From assembly GCA_003427395.1 (NCBI GenBank), contig BFEA01000408.1:657806-698552 (forward strand): a stretch of DNA of 40,747 nt, in the 5' to 3' direction. Of the stretch, positions 1-10,270 are shown one piece after another. Every line of letters begins with the position of its first letter. The first letter of the stretch is position 1. Origin of the DNA: Chara braunii (taxonomy: Eukaryota > Streptophyta > Charophyceae > Charales > Characeae). Below the pieces are notes generated by a model, which saw only the letters and a program-made list of their open reading frames with translations, was not told the DNA's origin and ran no database searches. Both the position numbers and the translations under genes were made by a program.

Positions 1-187
1 TGAACCCTCAACAGTCTGCAGAATCCCCTCACTGATTACACTGTAAATGATAATCTACCTTAACCAAAATCAAAGTAGACTATCACTCACCCACACCAGA
101 TGGAAAACTCTACAGACTGTCGGTTCACACCCCATCACAAGTATCATATATATCAGTTAGGGGATTCTGCAGACTGTTGACGGTTCA
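1..187. repeat. Inverted-repeat (foldback/MITE-like) element
   Basis: Bases 1-35 and 153-187 are inverted copies of each other with 33 of 35 positions matching by eye. The arms begin TGAACC and end GGTTCA. The centre holds no reading frame. The left arm starts at the window edge, so the element may extend further left. I infer a non-autonomous foldback element; no target-site duplication can be seen. Confidence 0.75.
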
Positions 188-369
188 GCCTCCGGATGAG
201 TCGGTGAAACTCTGACGAAACAGTTTGCCACAGTCCTTCGTTTGTTGTCCTCTTCTCCCTCTCTGCCTACGGTTTACCGGGTATAGTCAAACAGAGCTGA
301 GGACAACAAACGAGGGGCTGTGACAAACTGTTTCGTCGGAGTTTCGCCTACTCATCAGGAGGCTGAACC
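182..369. repeat. Second foldback element, 71-bp arms
   Basis: Bases 182-252 and 299-369 are inverted copies with about 64 of 71 positions matching. The arms share the outer sequence GGTTCAGCCTCC and the inner sequence GTTTGTTGTCCTC. A pyrimidine-rich loop of 46 bp separates them. It shares its first six bases with the end of the preceding foldback, so the two are nested or abutting. Most mismatches are C/T changes. Confidence 0.8.
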
Positions 370-837
370 CTATATATAAACTCTGACGAAACAGTTTGTC
401 TTAGCCCCTCGTTTCTTGTCCTCTTCTCCCTCTCTGCCTACGGTTTACCAGGCAGCTCTGTGTGATGATATATAAGAATTCCTGCTTCCAGGAAGCCGCT
501 GTTAGGAGGGATCCCCAAAAAACCATTGACTCCAGTCGTAATTAATTATGATATTTTTTTTGTCGACAACCAGCGTAGCTGTTTCTATTTGAGTAATTAC
601 ACCTATTCCGGATGAATCACATCCATACATGCAAGCGCAACTCGTGCGGGCAGTTCCCGACGTGTGGTGCACGCGCCCAACCGATCCCGTGTGGCGCACG
701 ACATGTGCGGGGAACGACCCGTCACCCCCCTCCGAAAAGAAAAAGAAAAGGCCGGGGGTCGAAATGGTGCGTTCGAGACCCCCCGCCAAAATTATAAGCG
801 GGATGAAAAACTTTTTTTTGCAGGAGTGCTGCCTCAC

Positions 838-1265
838 CTTGCTCCTCCTCCCCTTCCTCCTCCTCCATGCCTCCTCCTCCCTTCTCCTTTTTGTTTCCTC
901 CTTTTCGTCCTCCTCCTGCCCTCCATGTCTCCTCCTCCTGCCCTTCCCCATTCTCCTTGTCTCCTCCTCCTCCTTGTACTTCGCCATCTTCCATGCCTCC
1001 TTGTCTCCTTACCTTCCTCATGTCCTCCCCTTCCTCTCCGTCCATGTCTTGTCTCCTCCTCCTCCCACTCGTCCTCCTTCCGCCCTTCCTCTTTCCCTCC
1101 GTCCATCTCTTCTCCTCCCCCATCTTTGCTCCTCCTCCTCGTCGTCGTCCTCTCTATTCTCGTCGTCCTCCTCGGCCACATCCTCGTCCTCCTCTCCATG
1201 TCCCCCTCTACTCGCCATATCCCCAGCTTCCTGTCATACACCCCCGCCCATCCCCCCTCCCAAAA
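838..1265. repeat. Polypyrimidine tract rich in CTC and CTT triplets
   Basis: About 430 bp are almost entirely C and T on the plus strand, built from short CTCCTC-like units. Several frames stay open on both strands because the composition lacks stop codons, so the long apparent proteins (Ser/Pro/Leu-rich on plus, Arg/Glu/Gly-rich on minus) are not evidence of a gene. Confidence 0.85.
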
Positions 1266-1432
1266 ATAAAATAAAATAATAATAATAATAAAAAACCTGC
1301 GCGATTCCGCACAGGCACCCCCCGCACGGAACTCTGCATGGAACTCCGCACGAATGTGCGGCTCGTGCGGTTGCAAGTATGATCACATCAAATTTGATTT
1401 GACCTTCGGAAAATCCATATACCCTTCAAATT

Positions 1433-1500
1433 CATATATATATCGTCAAATATATATATAATATATATTATATATATATATTTATTATTATTATTTTTTC
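1433..1500. repeat. AT microsatellite
   Basis: Alternating TA runs grade into TTA triplets and then a T-rich stretch. No gene is associated with it. Confidence 0.85.
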
Positions 1501-1772
1501 CTTCTTTTTTTTCTTTTTTATATCGTGAAACAGAACTGCCTGGTAAACTGTAGGGGGCTGTGACAAACTGTTTCGTTCGAGTTTCACGAGTCATCAGGAG
1601 GCTGAACCCTCTACAGTTTGGAGAGTCCCCGTTAACCGCTTGTGCTGCAATAACCCGGTCGATATGCCCTGTTGTTGTCTAAAGGGCACACCAGGCTGCG
1701 ACCCCGGCCTAAGGCCGTGACGACCGAGGGGAGCGAACCCCCCGAAAAAGGCTTCAGGGCCTGAGCGCCCAA

Positions 1773-1792
1773 CAGTTGACTTCGGTCAACTG
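1773..1792. other. Perfect 8-bp hairpin with TTCG loop
   Basis: CAGTTGAC, then TTCG, then GTCAACTG. The UUCG class of tetraloop is unusually stable in RNA. It sits in a GC-rich patch (about 1,680-1,800) that differs in composition from its surroundings. The role is unknown. Confidence 0.6.
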
Positions 1793-2148
1793 CCCAGTGG
1801 CCTACGAGTCAAAGTTTACATGGACCCAGCCCAGGCCGCCGGTCAGACACACACACTTGTTTGTATGCAGGTACCAAGACAGCATTCGGACCAAGTGGAA
1901 GTCTGCAGCTGTATGAGATCCAGGCTGTCGGCTGTGAGTCAATCTGAGCCACCGTGGGTGGGAGACCCGAGGCAGGTCAACCTCGTCAAACGCTACATAA
2001 GGCACTGCCTCCAAGGAGTCAACATTCAGCCTTGCTATGCGCACTTGACGCTGGCTTGACGCTGGCTGTATGCTGGCACTGTGGACGACGCCGCGAGACT
2101 GCAGCATGCGCACTGGCGCCTTCCTGTCTTGGCGCCAGCTGTCTACTT

Positions 2149-2260
2149 GCTGATGTGGCGCATGCCACGTTGTCTTCAACATTGCTGATGTGGTGCATGC
2201 CACTCTGTCTTCATTGCTGACGTGGCATTTGCTACACTGTCTCTATTGCTGAGTTGGATG
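2149..2260. repeat. Minisatellite, unit about 33 bp
   Basis: GCTGATGTGG or close variants recur at 2,149, 2,184, 2,216 and about 2,249. The first two units also share CATGCCAC. A related isolated copy (GCTGACGTGG) occurs near 2,424. Confidence 0.65.
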
Positions 2261-2903
2261 CGACAAGGAGGGAGATCGGGGTCTGTGGATTGATTGAGCG
2301 AGGGGATACTTACCTGCGGCTGATGTTGATACTGTGCGCTGCTGAACGTTTTCATGGGAGAACTGTGCCACGTGGCACTCTGATGTGATCCAGCCCTGTC
2401 AGGCTCGTTATTGGACACTGTTTGCTGACGTGGAGGCGAGGGGAAACCCGGAGAAGGAGAGGGAGATGTAGGGCTACTATCTCTGTGGTCATTGATGAAT
2501 GCTTACTTTTCCACCCTCTAAATTGTGTATTCCCCCACTCCTCTCTTCGTCCATTGGTTACGAGACATTGTATCGCAGATCACATTCATGATTATTGGAG
2601 ACATTATTCAGCGCTGAGTCTTCTTGTACTTCGACACTTGACGAGTATCTTCCAGACTGGGTTCATTACACCACTGACTGATTACACTTTTAAGTGATAA
2701 TCCACCTTAACCCCGGTTGTGGTTAAGCATCAACAACTGCCCAGCAACGGAATATATGTATATAATATATATGTCTAGGCTAGCAGCAGGGCCACCGGGT
2801 GGCCTGGGCTGCCTGGCCATGCAAGGAACATACAAGGTCCCAGCAAAAATAAAAAAAATCAAAATAAAAAAAAAACTTCTGAAAAAAAACTTATGCTATC
2901 ATT

Positions 2904-3004
2904 GTTATGGAGAAAAATAAAGTGAACTGCCTGGTACCGTAGCAAGTTTTTCAAAGAAGCTTCCATATGCCAGTACCTGGCAAAAGTTTATTTTTCTCCA
3001 TAAC
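2904..3004. repeat. Short foldback, perfect 18-bp arms
   Basis: GTTATGGAGAAAAATAAA at 2,904-2,921 is exactly inverted at 2,987-3,004. The inner flanks also share an inverted CCTGGTAC/GTACCTGG core, extending the pairing imperfectly. It looks like a small foldback transposon remnant. Confidence 0.7.
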
Positions 3005-3162
3005 ACACACCGTGCCATGTGCCGTCAATGTTTCAGGGAAGTTTCTAGAGAAAGTGTGTGCCTCTGCTGCATGGACTATCCCTGATGCCATCACCCGGCA
3101 AATTCGCTCTTACCATGTTCCGCCTGCAGCATTGGGCATACACCTGCTGCCACTGCAGTTAG

Positions 3163-3741
3163 ATCTCCTTCATCCTCACCAGGCGAACAACCGGCACAGC
3201 AGCCGAATATGAACCCCCTGCAGACCACTGTACTGATAGGTTATCACCATCAGGGCGAGCTGTTGCCGACCAAGTCGTGCAACAGCTAAACACTCTTGCT
3301 TTGGATCAGTTCCCGTCGTCATCTGTCCATAGAGAGGAAATAATGACTGCGGAAACCCAAGAAACTTGCCCAATGTCGCTCTGTGATGGCCCGCCTGAGA
3401 TTCGGCTAGAATGTGATTTGCATGCCTTGTGTTGTGAGGATTATGAAGTCATAGTCCATCCAAGTTCTTCTTTTCATACATATGATGGCAGTCAACATTG
3501 CACTCATGTACGGCACCCTGACATTACAGGGGCTGGAACATAAATGGCCATACAACGTGCCCCTGTGTTCCTCGCATGTAGGAGACACGTAGCCTGTGAC
3601 AGCTGTCTACGCCATGCCATTAGAGACAGCAGCTGCAACTGCGATAATTGGATGGCGTGCTTCCACAGTCCACAATCGAACTGGTCCTGTCCGGTCTGTA
3701 AGGGTGGCCACTTACCATCGGCAACGGTGCAAGGAACCTGA
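3163..3741 (+). pseudogene. Broken reading frame with two RING-like cysteine/histidine clusters
   Basis: The frame is open from 3,163 apart from a TAA at 3,541-3,543, and ends with TGA at 3,739-3,741. Before the stop it reads CPMSLCDG, then ECDLHALCCEDYE. After it comes FLACRRHVACDSCLRHA, a further cysteine pair, then CPVCKGG. The second cluster has the C-x2-H-x2-C-x2-C ... C-P-x-C spacing of the second half of a RING finger, a domain used by many E3 ubiquitin ligases. The first cluster fits less well. No upstream exon or start is evident. It could be an exon of a RING gene, a decayed copy, or chance. The RING call rests on motif spacing alone. Confidence 0.35.
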
Positions 3742-4840
3742 TGGTTCGTCACTTGCTGGAGTGCTCCAGTTAACCTGCATGTCACACTGATTTCACAGAT
3801 TGCATAAATCTCACACAAGATACAATGGAAGATGAGTGGTAGCCAGGGAGATACATCTCAATTATCATAACCAGACTAGGCAAAGAGAATCACGAGTTCA
3901 AGGTTATAGCGCCCAACTGTATTACAAGTCTTCCTCTCTCAACATGAGTTCCAGGCCTGGCGCTCATTAGCGCTGACCTCCAATCATCAGGTATGGCGCC
4001 GAACAGGTGAGTATCATCATAACTCTTCTCTCCCTGTCTTGTCTGGTCTTCTCTCCCTCTCTGCCTACTGTCCTGGTCTACTCACACTCACCATGCATGC
4101 ACACTCCCTAACACATGAGGATCTACTCTGAATGCCACTCACTGGTTTCTCCTACTGACTATCCCTTCTAACATACTAACTAGCGCTGGCGCAGCTTTGG
4201 CTGCCTTCCCTCCAGCCAGCGCTTTTCCTTTCTCTCGCTCATGGCGCTGCTCTTCAGCCTAGCGCAGCTCACACACATCCGGCGGACAAGTGCCATGACA
4301 CTTCCACACTCTCATGCGAAATGAGCCTCTGTCGAATGTGGAGGCTGGCCAGTCTTTTGTAGTGCTGGACTGGCCCAGCGAGGTCTGAACTCGGCCTCCA
4401 GGGTCTGGGACTCCTGCCCAGTACCTGTTGTTGCAAAGTGTGTGTCCCAGTATCTTTTCCCATGGTCCGCTGCTGCTGTTTTTGGACTTCAGCCTGTCTT
4501 TTGGACTTTTGGTCTGAATCTGGACTGACCTGGGACTGTGGCCCTTGACTTACTGATGAACAGACATGACTTATTGACAAACAAACATGACTCCATCTCA
4601 GCTTTGAAGCCTGTGTCCAGTACCTGTTCGTTTAGGACCTGCCCGTGACTGTTCAAAACAACTTTTCACTTCATTTTTGGATGCGACACTTACCTCAGGA
4701 ACTTGTCTTTTGGAATGCAATTCATGAAATTAAGTTCTGGCCGAGACGGCCCCCTTCATGTTAGGGTTGCGTTTAAGGGTCTGAATCGTAAAGGCCCTTT
4801 TACTCTCGCCGACCTAATTTCGAAGTCCTCTGAGAAAATC
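3742..4840. other. No gene seen; likely includes the 3' flank of the gypsy element
   Basis: No supported reading frame on either strand. The sequence TTCTCCCTCTCTGCCTAC at 4,052-4,069 is the same 18-mer found in the loops of the foldbacks at 252-270 and 425-440. An AGCGC-rich stretch lies at about 4,180-4,265. The part next to 4,840 probably belongs to the 3' untranslated region or LTR of the minus-strand gypsy element, but no LTR partner exists in the window to confirm it. Confidence 0.5.
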
Positions 4841-5512
4841 TTATCTATCCACAAAATCAATACCTTTTCTTGCTTGTTCATAGTATGATACTATGCTCGG
4901 TGCAGTTTCCATTAGCTCTTCTCTAGTATACCAGCGGTCTTCACTTGGTTCTTGATATGCAAATCTGACTTTGTACTGCCGTTGTGGCCTGCCTCTGCAT
5001 CCGGTCTATAATGTACTTTCAGCAACAATCTTGTCAATATCGTATTTCCCATCCATACTAGGAGGAATTGCTGATCTGCGACTGGGAAATAATTCGTTAG
5101 TCACACAAGGTAGGAGCTTTGATGCATGGAACACTGGGTACGTATGCAAGTGTTGTGGTATTTCAATTACATAGGAGGGTCCATCCGCAACTCCTATCAC
5201 ATCCAATACTTGCCACGGTCCTCTGTAAGCAGGTAATAGCTTCTGAGATATGTTCTCTTCTGGGATAAATTCTTTAGATTTTACCCGTACCAGATCGCCT
5301 ACAACAAACTGAGAAAGTCTTATGTGTTTATTAGCCTGTTCAATCATCTGATGCTGCGCTTTTATTATATTCTCATTTACTTTCTCAATGTCTTTCTGAT
5401 ATTGTATTGCAAACCCGCTTGTTCCTAGTGGAAGCTTATGTACTTGATCCGGGTTCAGGCGATCGATAGGTCTGCCTGGACGCCATCCCAAATGCAACTC
5501 CATCGGAGTCTT
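4841..5512 (-). pseudogene. pol: gypsy integrase C-terminal region and tail
   Basis: It starts MELHLGWRPGRPIDRLNPDQ, followed by a helical linker and an SH3-like core (FVVGDLVRVKSKEF, LLPAYRGPWQVLDVIG, YVIEIPQHLHTYPVFHASKL). A TAG at 5,006-5,008 interrupts it, but the same frame continues RPQRQYKVRFAYQEPSEDRW, then YTREELMETAP, and ends at a stop at 4,841-4,843. The last part resembles the chromodomain-like tail of such elements, which in relatives helps target integration. Reading only to the first stop would miss this tail. Confidence 0.85.
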
Positions 5513-6375
5513 TCACGTAGACAGGTGAACAAAGTTATTATGGGCACTAGCAACTTTGGGCAAATGCTCGCCGCAGTCAATCTGGTCGGGACGTATGTAC
5601 ATACACAGCGTTTGCTGCAAAATCTTGTTCATTTGCTCAGTCTGACCGTTTGTTTCAAGGTGTCGACCTGACGACATAGTCAACTTAGAGCCATAGACAT
5701 TCATTAGTTGCTGCCATTGTTCACTCGTGAACCAGAAGTCTCTGTCACTTACAATCGTTAGGGGATGTCCATAATCCTTCACCTAGTGGTTAAAAATTCC
5801 CGGATCACCAATTTTGTTCTTGCTTCCGCTAGTAATGTTACGAAGACAGCGTACTTACTAAACCTGTCAACGATGACCATAACTTGCGTTTTTCCATTCC
5901 TGCTTTTCACCTTGGTGTCCATAAAGTCAATGGACACAGAGTCTCGTGGACTTGTTGGGATTGGCAAAGGCTTCAATAGACCAAGGGGAGGCTGAGTGAT
6001 GCTCTTATTTCTTTGGCACACTTGAAAGCCCTGCACATAAGCGATGTTGTCGGGTTGCATGCGAGACCAAGTATAGGAACACGAAAGATTCGCATACGTC
6101 TTCTTCCATCCAAAATGGTCTTCGGTGTCGTGACACTCCCCCAAGATCAAACTTTTGATCTCTTCCACATTTGGAATACAAAGCCGATCATGCACATCTG
6201 TCCTTTCAAACAACAGTCTTTGTGTAATACGATGGTTAGGAAACTCTTGAGACGCTTCTTCTATACGCTTAATCATAGCGCCATAAACAGGATCTATGGA
6301 ATATGCATTTCTAATCTTCTCTTGCACATCGACGTCCACATCTAAATATGTTACAATGACACCGAAAAAATCAGA
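5513..6375 (-). pseudogene. pol: gypsy integrase, zinc-binding and catalytic core
   Basis: The zinc-binding region reads GECHDTEDHFGWKKTYANL followed by YVQGFQVCQRNK. The His pair and the last Cys are present, but the first Cys of the CxxC pair appears as Phe. The core follows: SIDFMDTKVKSRNGKTQ with the first catalytic Asp, TIVSDRDFWFT with the second, and NGQTEQMNK with the Glu, which is the DDE pattern of retroviral-type integrases. The core is split by a TAG at 5,783-5,785 and a one-base shift in the adjacent A/T run, and it ends at a TGA (5,513-5,515) where relatives have Gly before the KTPMELHLGW-like segment. Confidence 0.9.
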
Positions 6376-7080
6376 TCTTCGACTTAGTGCATTGGCGACA
6401 ACATTATATTTCCCCTTGACTGGCTCTAACTTAAAATCATATTGGTCAATCTCAGCGGCCCACCTAGTCAACTTAGGTGTCATTCGAGGCTGCGTTTTAA
6501 GCCAGCGAAGTGTCACATGATCAGAGTATACCTTGAAGTGGCGTCCTAGGAGATAGTGTCGTCAGTGATCCAAAACTTCCCCGAGAGCGAACAACTCTCT
6601 CTCATATGTAGAAGCGGCGACCTTCTCACTAGGCAGTCGTCGGGACATAAACTCAACAGGCCTGTATCCATTCCCATCATCCTGTTGGAGTACAACGCCT
6701 ATCCCATATTGACTGGCGTGAGTTGTAACAACAATTTTGAAAGGGCAAGGAAGGATCAACGACTTTCAAGACCGGATAATTAATCAGACATTTCTTTAGA
6801 CGCTTGAACGATGATGTACAGTCTTGGTCCCACTTCCAAATTGTTTCTTTCTTTAATAATTTGCGAAGGGGAGCAGCGATTATCGTGAAGTGTTTAACAA
6901 ACTTATGATAATAGTTAGCCAACCCAAGGAAGGACCGCGGTTCAGTCAAAGTGCGGGGGCTGGGCCAATCACGAATTGCTGCAATCTTTGCGTCCTCCGG
7001 TTTGATTCCTTCTCCATAAAAAACATGCCCCAAATACAACACTTCTTGCTTTTTGTGGATCAGTTCCGACCTCACTAGGA
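6376..7080 (-). pseudogene. pol: gypsy reverse transcriptase end plus RNase H
   Basis: From the truncated end the frame reads EVLYLGHVFYGEGIKPEDAK, then RSFLGLANYYHKFVKHF, which are the RT thumb and connection. A frameshift near 6,740 separates this from RNase H (ASQYGIGVVLQQ, RRLPSEKVAASTYERELFAL, then VKGKYNVVANALSRR). The residue before ASQYGIG is His where the family normally has the catalytic Asp, so RNase H would be dead even without the frame breaks. A TGA at 6,562-6,564 lies between LDH and RHYLLG, where relatives have Trp (HWRHYLLG). Confidence 0.9.
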
Positions 7081-7129
7081 TAGATGAACAAAAACTGCGA
7101 ATTAATTCGGCCTTATAGAAGAGGCACGG

Positions 7130-7395
7130 ATGAGTACATATGTATATGTATATGTATATATATATTTATATATATATGTATATATATATATATATATATT
7201 ATATATGCCAGGTCGGCGACCTCACAAGGGACAGGTGAACGAAAACAGGGAATTGATTCGTGGTTCAATAAAAACCGGGTATCGATTCGGGGTCCAGCAT
7301 GGGCACTTACGAGTATAAGCTGCTATATATATATACATGTATATATATATCATATATATATCATATATATATATATATATATATATATACAAACA
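7130..7395. repeat. Two AT microsatellites separated by about 110 bp
   Basis: TATG/TATA runs occupy about 7,133-7,207 and 7,321-7,390. The spacer contains AGGGAATTGATTCGTGG and GTATCGATTCGGGG, variants of a sequence seen again at about 7,549 and 7,096. The left microsatellite marks the truncated end of the gypsy fragment. Confidence 0.85.
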
Positions 7396-7930
7396 ATATC
7401 ATGCGGCAGGTTCAGCTACGGGGAAAGGAAATCGAGCTACAAACCGCGGATCGACTATGGCGGATGGAGGTGGAGGGTGAAGAAAAAATATCAGAATGCG
7501 CGCGATGGCGATAGCGCGACTTGACATGTGGAGCTGCGAAACAACAAAATCGGGAATTGATTCGGGGTGCAACATGCGGTACTGTGGCGTAGCGTGCAGG
7601 TATAGATAGAGCATCTGGAATTTTGTTCGGACATCGGACACAGATTAGGACAACTGAAATAGCATCTCACCTTCCTCGTGAGTTGCGTGAACGACCAACG
7701 TTGGACAAATATGGATGTACGACAAGCGAACCAACTATGGCGGAGGGAAATCGAGCTACGGAAAGTGAACCGGTTATGACGAATGGAAATCGAGCTAGGA
7801 AGAGCAAACCGGCTATGGCGGAAGGAGGTGGTGGGTGAAGACAAAATATCAAAACAGGCGTGGTATAGCGATAGCGCGACTTGACCTGTGGACCTGACAG
7901 ACAACAAAACGGATAAAACGAGGGCGGCAA
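7396..7930. repeat. Local duplications with AAATCGAGCTA units
   Basis: A unit of about 110 bp (CTATGGCGGATGGAGGTGG, then GAAGA, AATATCA, then GCGATAGCGCGACTTGAC) occurs at about 7,457-7,545 and again at 7,813-7,905. Between them are shorter units of about 33 bp containing CTATGGCGGA or TTATGACGAA followed by GGAAATCGAGCTA. Every long apparent reading frame here is a by-product of the repetition. Confidence 0.7.
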
Positions 7931-8640
7931 CGCCTTTTCTGCTTTTCCGCCCAGAGGAACTCTCAAGCAGCAGGCCTCGCGTCGGGACTAAGGAGGGCGC
8001 AGATAGGACGTTTCAATTCGGCGATTGTTCACATATCGCACGCCAGGGCCCATAAGACGCCAGGGCCTATAAGACGCCAAGGCCTATACAACAGTAAGGA
8101 CAAGTTGGGACTGGAAAGGTCAGAGGTACCGAAAATTGTTGGTCGCCGATCTACAAAATTCAACGGCACAGATTAACGAAGCCACTGGTATGTCAGACTC
8201 AGTCAGAGGCCCTAAATTCCCCACCAACTCCGGCGTGCATTGATATGACACTTCCAGAAAGTAAGGGACAGTCTAGGTCATTTTCGCTGTCCTAGTCTCG
8301 GTCGTCGATCGTGATGATCCGACGTACAAAGTGGAGCTTTGTTACCCCCCCGAGGTCAGGCGCAGAAATCGCAGCGCAATCGTTCGTTGCGCGTCGACGC
8401 CAGGCGCGACGGTCTGTTGCGCGTCGAGGCACAATTCCGAAAGCTCACAAAAACCCAGCGCGGCGGTTCGTTGCGCGCCAAGGTCAACACTGGAAACCGA
8501 TAAATTCTGGTCTGGCAGTCGTTGTGACATTTTGCAAATGTCAACGGCGGTGGATATCGAAAGTCCTCAATCGCTCCATTTTGAACCAACGCTGCGCTTG
8601 CGAACGGAATCACATCCATTCCAACGCTCGTCATCGCCAT
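7931..8640. other. No supported gene; small direct repeats
   Basis: Three copies of an 18-19-bp unit (ATAAGACGCCAGGGCCT-like) lie at about 8,040-8,090. TTGCGCGTCGA or TTGCGCGCCAA occurs three times at 8,385-8,485. The frames crossing this stretch show no domain features. Confidence 0.6.
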
Positions 8641-8679
8641 CGCCATCGATGCGTTTAGCTCATCACCATTGTTGCGCAT

Positions 8680-10270
8680 ATCTATATCTTTCATTACAGC
8701 GTTGACCATTGTTATCCATTCCATCATCACGTCATCTCTCTCCATCGCTATCCCTGCCATCGCAGCGTTGGCCATCGCTATCGCTGCCATCGCAGCGCTG
8801 GACCATCTCCTGCGCCATCTCTCTCCATCGCTGCGCCATCTCTCTCCATCGTTGTGCCATATTTCTCGATCACGGACTCTCTCCATCTCTGCGCAATCTC
8901 TCTCCATCTTCGCACCTTCTTTCTCCATCTCGGACTCTCTCCATCACTGCGCCATCTCTCTCCATCACTCCTGTGCGACCTTTTCTCCGTCGCTTCACAA
9001 CCTTTCTCCATCTCTCTCCATTGCTCTTGTGCGATCTGTCTCCATCGTTGCGCGATCCCTCTCCATCGTCGCCCCATCTTTCTCCATCGCGGACTCTCTC
9101 CATCGCTGCGCCATCTCTCCCCATCGCTCATGCACGATCTCTTCTCCATCGCTGCGCGATTTCTCTCCATCGCTGCACAATCTCTCTCCATCGCTGCGTG
9201 GTCACTCTCCATCGCTGCTCGATCTCTCTCAATCGCCGCGCCATCTCTCTCCGTTGTTGCGCGATCTCTCTCCACCACTGCGCAATCTCTCTCCATCACT
9301 GCACTCTCTCCATCGCAGCGCCATTTCTCTCCATCGCTCCTGCGTGATCTCCCCATCGCCATTGTGGAATCATACGAAACAAGCGTCATGTATGCCTAAT
9401 GAAGGTTTAACATGATGAATATAACTTTGATTAAGCTAATTTTGAACTGATTTAGGATGCATTTAATTTATATCTAAAACATTAGTTCGACATTAAATGA
9501 TGTTGTTTAATAACTAATCTAAGCTAGACCATTAGTTAGGAATCATAATGCTTGCAACTGTGAGATACGCGGAGCTCCTGCGCCATCTCTCTCCATCGCT
9601 GCGCCATCTCTCTCCAATAATCTTGGTTAATCTTGAATTACATGATGGTCTTCAGTAAGCTAGATCATTAGTTAGGAATCAATATGCTTTCAGATGTGAG
9701 ATATGCGGCGCTCCTGCGCCATCTCTCTCCATCGTTGTGCCATCTCTCTCCATCGTTGCGCTATCTTTCTCCGTCACAGACGCTCTCCATCGCTACGCGA
9801 TCTCTCTCCATCACTGAGCGATCTCTCTCCATCTTTGCGCCTTCTTTCTCCATCACAGACTTTTTCCATCGCTGCGCCTTCTTTCTCCATCTTTCCTCAT
9901 GTTGTTTAATAACTAATCTTGGTTAATCTTGAATTACATGATGGTCTTCAATAAGCTAGATCATTAGTTAGGAATCAATATGCTTGCAGCTGTAAGATAC
10001 GCGGCGCTCTTGCGCCATCTCTCTTCATCGCTGCACCATCGCTAACCATCGCTACGTCAGATCTCTCCATCGGTGCGCCATCGCTGACCATCGTTGCGCC
10101 TACTCTCTCCATTGATGCGCCATCTTTCTCCATCGGTGCGCCATCTCTCTCCATCGGTGCGCCATCTCTCTCCATCGGTTCACGATCTCTCTCAATTGTT
10201 GCGCCATCTTTGTGCATCTATCTCCATCGCTGCACCATCTTTCTCCATCTGTCTCCATCGCTGCGCCATA
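8680..10270. repeat. 21-bp minisatellite in several blocks
   Basis: The unit is about 21 bp: TCTCTCCATCGCTGCGCCA plus two bases. The main block is 8,690-9,360; smaller blocks lie at about 9,577-9,616, 9,709-9,895 and 10,005-10,270. Because 21 is a multiple of three, all frames tend to remain open; the minus strand reads as a heptapeptide close to MERDGAA repeated for about 200 residues (8,778-9,389). Units vary by substitution and by short insertions such as CGGACTCTCTCCATC. No promoter, splice site or flanking unique coding sequence supports a gene, so I treat it as a minisatellite. Confidence 0.88.

Larger units (their letters stand above)
370..1609. repeat. Larger foldback element carrying about 1 kb of internal DNA
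   Basis: The left arm (378-474) resembles the left half of the foldback at 182-369. Its inverted partner lies at about 1,521-1,609, which again ends AGGAGGCTGAACC. Both arms share GTTTACCAGGCAG in opposite orientations. Between them lie GC-rich segments containing CTCGTGCGG or its complement (about 610-720 and 1,299-1,375), a polypyrimidine tract and an AT microsatellite. Either a foldback captured extra DNA or one was split by an insertion. No coding sequence inside is supported. Confidence 0.6.
1610..3162. other. Intergenic region with short repeats, no supported gene
   Basis: No reading frame here shows recognisable protein features. The stretch holds a TTCG hairpin (1,773-1,792), a minisatellite of about 33 bp (2,149-2,260) and a perfect 18-bp inverted repeat (2,904-3,004). 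A segment at about 2,668-2,712 (ACTGATTACAC, then CCACCTTAACC) resembles the interior of the first foldback (31-75), so a foldback relative probably lies here. An A-rich stretch runs from 2,846 to 2,890. Confidence 0.6.
4841..7080 (-). mobile_element. Ty3/gypsy retrotransposon fragment, 5'-truncated
   Basis: The minus strand encodes, in order, the end of reverse transcriptase, RNase H, integrase and an integrase C-terminal region. This order (RT, RH, IN) defines Ty3/gypsy rather than Ty1/copia. Gag, protease and the catalytic core of RT are absent: similarity ends near 7,080, just before AT-rich microsatellite DNA. No LTR pair is visible. The frame is broken by stops at 6,562-6,564, 5,783-5,785, 5,513-5,515 and 5,006-5,008 and by frameshifts near 6,740 and 5,790, so the copy is inactive. 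Phrasing in the protein resembles elements I associate with charophyte algae. Confidence 0.92.

Noticed and set aside
629-1376. Long Ser/Pro/Leu-rich and Arg/Glu-rich proteins on both strands
   Set aside because: They are translations of the polypyrimidine tract. Several frames are open at once and no domain, splice site or start context supports any of them.
1680-1800. tRNA or tRNA-derived SINE suggested by GGTTCGCTCCC on the minus strand
   Set aside because: It resembles a B box, but no A box at the right distance and no cloverleaf could be drawn.
4841-7080. Active gypsy retrotransposon
   Set aside because: Gag, protease and most of RT are missing, there are at least four stops and two frameshifts, and the RNase H Asp and an integrase Cys are changed.
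8669-9415. Proteins of 180-250 residues on both strands over the 21-bp repeat
   Set aside because: A 21-bp period keeps all frames open. Overlapping frames on both strands cannot all be genes, and no unique flanking coding sequence exists.
8680-10270. CRISPR-like array
   Set aside because: Units are contiguous 21-bp repeats without unique spacers, and the context is eukaryotic.
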